In this document: positions 5,056 through 6,324 of the stretch, piece after piece
Numbering within the stretch: the stretch's first letter is position 1
Layout of the letters: each line of letters opens with the position of its first letter
Source of the DNA: Acidobacteriota bacterium
GTDB taxonomy: Bacteria > Acidobacteriota > Vicinamibacteria > Vicinamibacterales > CAVVIG01
DNA: 6,324 bases
Assembly: GCA_003222555.1 (NCBI GenBank)
Contig: QHWL01000334.1
Coordinates: forward strand, 1,271 to 7,594
Reading direction: 5' to 3'
The notes under the pieces: generated by a model
Databases searched by the model: none
What the model saw: the letters and a program-made list of their open reading frames with translations, nothing else
Told to the model about the DNA's origin: nothing
Position numbers and translations under genes: made by a program

Positions 5056-6324
5056 GTGCCACTTCGCGTGATTCCGGGACCGACAGCGGTTCTCTCGCTC
5101 GCGGGATCCTCCGTGGCTGTACTCCTCGCACTGCTGCTGGGTATATCGGTGACCGCCGTCGGCAGGGTGGCATCCGCCTGCCTCCTCGCTTTGCTCGTCG
5201 CCGCAATCTGGGACTGCGCGGCGTCCCGGCGAGGCTGGCGCCAGTCGTCGCCGACGATGACACGTCGGTTGCCGGAGGCGTTCGCGATCGGGGCGAGGCG
5301 GTCGGTGCACCTGGCCATCACTACTGAGGGAACCGAGGCATGGCGCTGCGAGTTATACGACCATGCCGACTCGAGCTTTCTCGTAGAGGGGATGCCGATC
5401 CGGCTGTCTCTTCCGGGCGGCAGGCGCGTCGAGGCGACGTATCTGGTGACCCCGACCCGGAGGGGCGCGATGACGTTCGCGCAGGCAGATGTGCGGGTCC
5501 GCTCGCGCTGGGGGCTATGCGAATTGCTCGAGCGGCTCGGCACGAACGACAAGCGTCGTGTCTACCCCGACTTCGCCCAGATTCCGCGGTACGCATGGCT
5601 GGCGGGCGATCGCCGCCTACAGGAAATTGGCGTCAAGACGTACCAGCAGCGCGGCGAAGGCACGGACTTCAAGCAGCTATCCGACTACCGCGTCGGTGAT
5701 TCGGTGCGCCACATCGACTGGGGAGCTACGCTGAGGCTGGGCAAACCGATCGTCCGCGAGTTCCAGGACGAGCGCGACCAGTGCGTCCTGCTGCTCGTCG
5801 ACTGCGGGCGGCGCATGCGCGCAGACGATCGGCAGGGCGCGATCGGCGCCACACATTTCGACCAGGTGCTGAACGCTGTGATGCTGCTGACCTACGTGGC
5901 GCTCAAAGGGGGCGACGCGGTCGGCGCGATGACCTTCGGCACGCCGGCCGGAGAGGAGCGCGTCTTCGCGCCCCGCAAAGGCGCGCCGGCGCTGAACGCG
6001 CTGATGGGCCAGCTGTACGCCGTACAGCCCACGCCCACCCATTCCGACTACGTGACCGCCGCCGAAGATCTGCTCCGCAGACAGCACCGACGCGCGCTGG
6101 TCATCGTCATCACCAATTTCCGCGACGAGGACAGCACGGAGCTGAGCTACGCCCTCCGCCTGCTGCGCTCACGCCATCTCGTGCTGGTCGCGAGCCTGCG
6201 CGAGCAAGTCGTGGGCGAGCTGATCGCGCAGCCCCTCGTGAGCGGCGATGCGGCGATCGACATTGCCGGCGCCCATCTGTATGAGCAGTCGCGGCGTGAC
6301 GCGTTCAATCGGCTCGCGGTCCGC
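5056..6324 (+). CDS. DUF58 (VWA-like) protein, partial at the 3' end
   Basis: From GTG 5056 the frame stays open to the window edge, giving 423 residues. Family members run to about 430-450, so little is missing. Two adjacent membrane helices lie at about 11-34 and 37-53. A beta-rich extracytoplasmic or linker region follows (about 75-165, including YLVTPTRRGAMTFAQADVRV, 129-148). The DUF58 signature is clear: GEGTDFKQLSDYRVGDSVRH (200-219), IDWGATLRLGKPIVREF (220-236). A VWA-like strand, CVLLLVDCGRRMR (243-255), begins the second half. In place of a metal-binding DxSxS it has Asp249-Cys-Gly-Arg-Arg, so metal binding is doubtful. Later strands (ALVIVITNFRDED, 347-359, and LVLVASLRE, 375-383) fit the Rossmann-like VWA fold. 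It is the expected partner or adaptor of the MoxR ATPase immediately upstream. Any genes following it are outside the window. Confidence 0.93.
   Translation, partial: MPLRVIPGPTAVLSLAGSSVAVLLALLLGISVTAVGRVASACLLALLVAAIWDCAASRRGWRQSSPTMTRRLPEAFAIGARRSVHLAITTEGTEAWRCELYDHADSSFLVEGMPIRLSLPGGRRVEATYLVTPTRRGAMTFAQADVRVRSRWGLCELLERLGTNDKRRVYPDFAQIPRYAWLAGDRRLQEIGVKTYQQRGEGTDFKQLSDYRVGDSVRHIDWGATLRLGKPIVREFQDERDQCVLLLVDCGRRMRADDRQGAIGATHFDQVLNAVMLLTYVALKGGDAVGAMTFGTPAGEERVFAPRKGAPALNALMGQLYAVQPTPTHSDYVTAAEDLLRRQHRRALVIVITNFRDEDSTELSYALRLLRSRHLVLVASLREQVVGELIAQPLVSGDAAIDIAGAHLYEQSRRDAFNRLAVR

Larger units (their letters stand above)
4990..5056 (+). repeat. Diverged direct repeat spanning the DUF58 ribosome site
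   Basis: The first copy, CAACAAGAGGCCGATCAGCG (4991-5010), resembles TAACAAGGAGGACCGAATCA plus TCG (5034-5056), allowing three single-base gaps. Copy 2 carries the strong AAGGAGG site, while copy 1 has only AAGAGG. The spacing between copies is about 43 bases. It may be an old local duplication of the translation-initiation region; copy 1 has no start codon after it. Confidence 0.5.

Noticed and set aside
5781..6284. A 167-residue forward open frame inside DUF58
   Set aside because: It is extremely Arg/Ala-rich, and the other frame encodes the DUF58 VWA-like half.

Overview
The window is a GC-rich, tightly packed, single-strand run of genes, all on the + strand, from a Gram-negative-type bacterium. 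The protein order and the kind of intergenic repeat suggest Acidobacteriota or a related phylum. That placement is an inference, because no rRNA or other marker gene is present.

Layout, left to right: the C-terminal end of an RDD-family membrane protein (2-271); a SpoIIM/DUF95-type integral membrane protein (268-1251); a multi-pass membrane protein of an unnamed family that habitually sits in this cluster (1241-1975); a 181-base gap holding a 9-bp perfect hairpin and a larger palindromic repeat built from 9-bp CTCTGCG/CGCAGAG units (1976-2156); a DUF4129 membrane protein whose reading frame is broken near base 2475 (2157-2850); a DUF4350 membrane protein (2847-4025); a MoxR-type AAA+ ATPase (4012-4989); a 66-base gap with a partly duplicated ribosome-binding region and a 12-bp palindrome; and a DUF58 protein that runs off the right edge (5056-6324).

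This is the conserved RDD / SpoIIM / membrane protein / DUF4129 / DUF4350 / MoxR / DUF58 cluster. From memory, a similar set surrounds moxR2 in Mycobacterium tuberculosis (the Rv369x region) and occurs in xanthomonads. MoxR ATPases with VWA-like DUF58 partners are thought to act as a chaperone pair. The five other proteins would form or regulate a membrane assembly, but the substrate is unknown. Most genes overlap their neighbour by 4 to 14 bases, which implies translational coupling. The two exceptions are the repeat-bearing gap before DUF4129 and the short gap before DUF58.

The main oddities are the frameshift in DUF4129, which removes or shortens the usual linker after its membrane helix; the palindromic repeat placed directly upstream of that same gene, which creates a false N-terminal ORF extension; and the duplicated Shine-Dalgarno region plus palindrome ahead of DUF58. 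I saw no RNA genes, CRISPR array, insertion sequence or phage gene.
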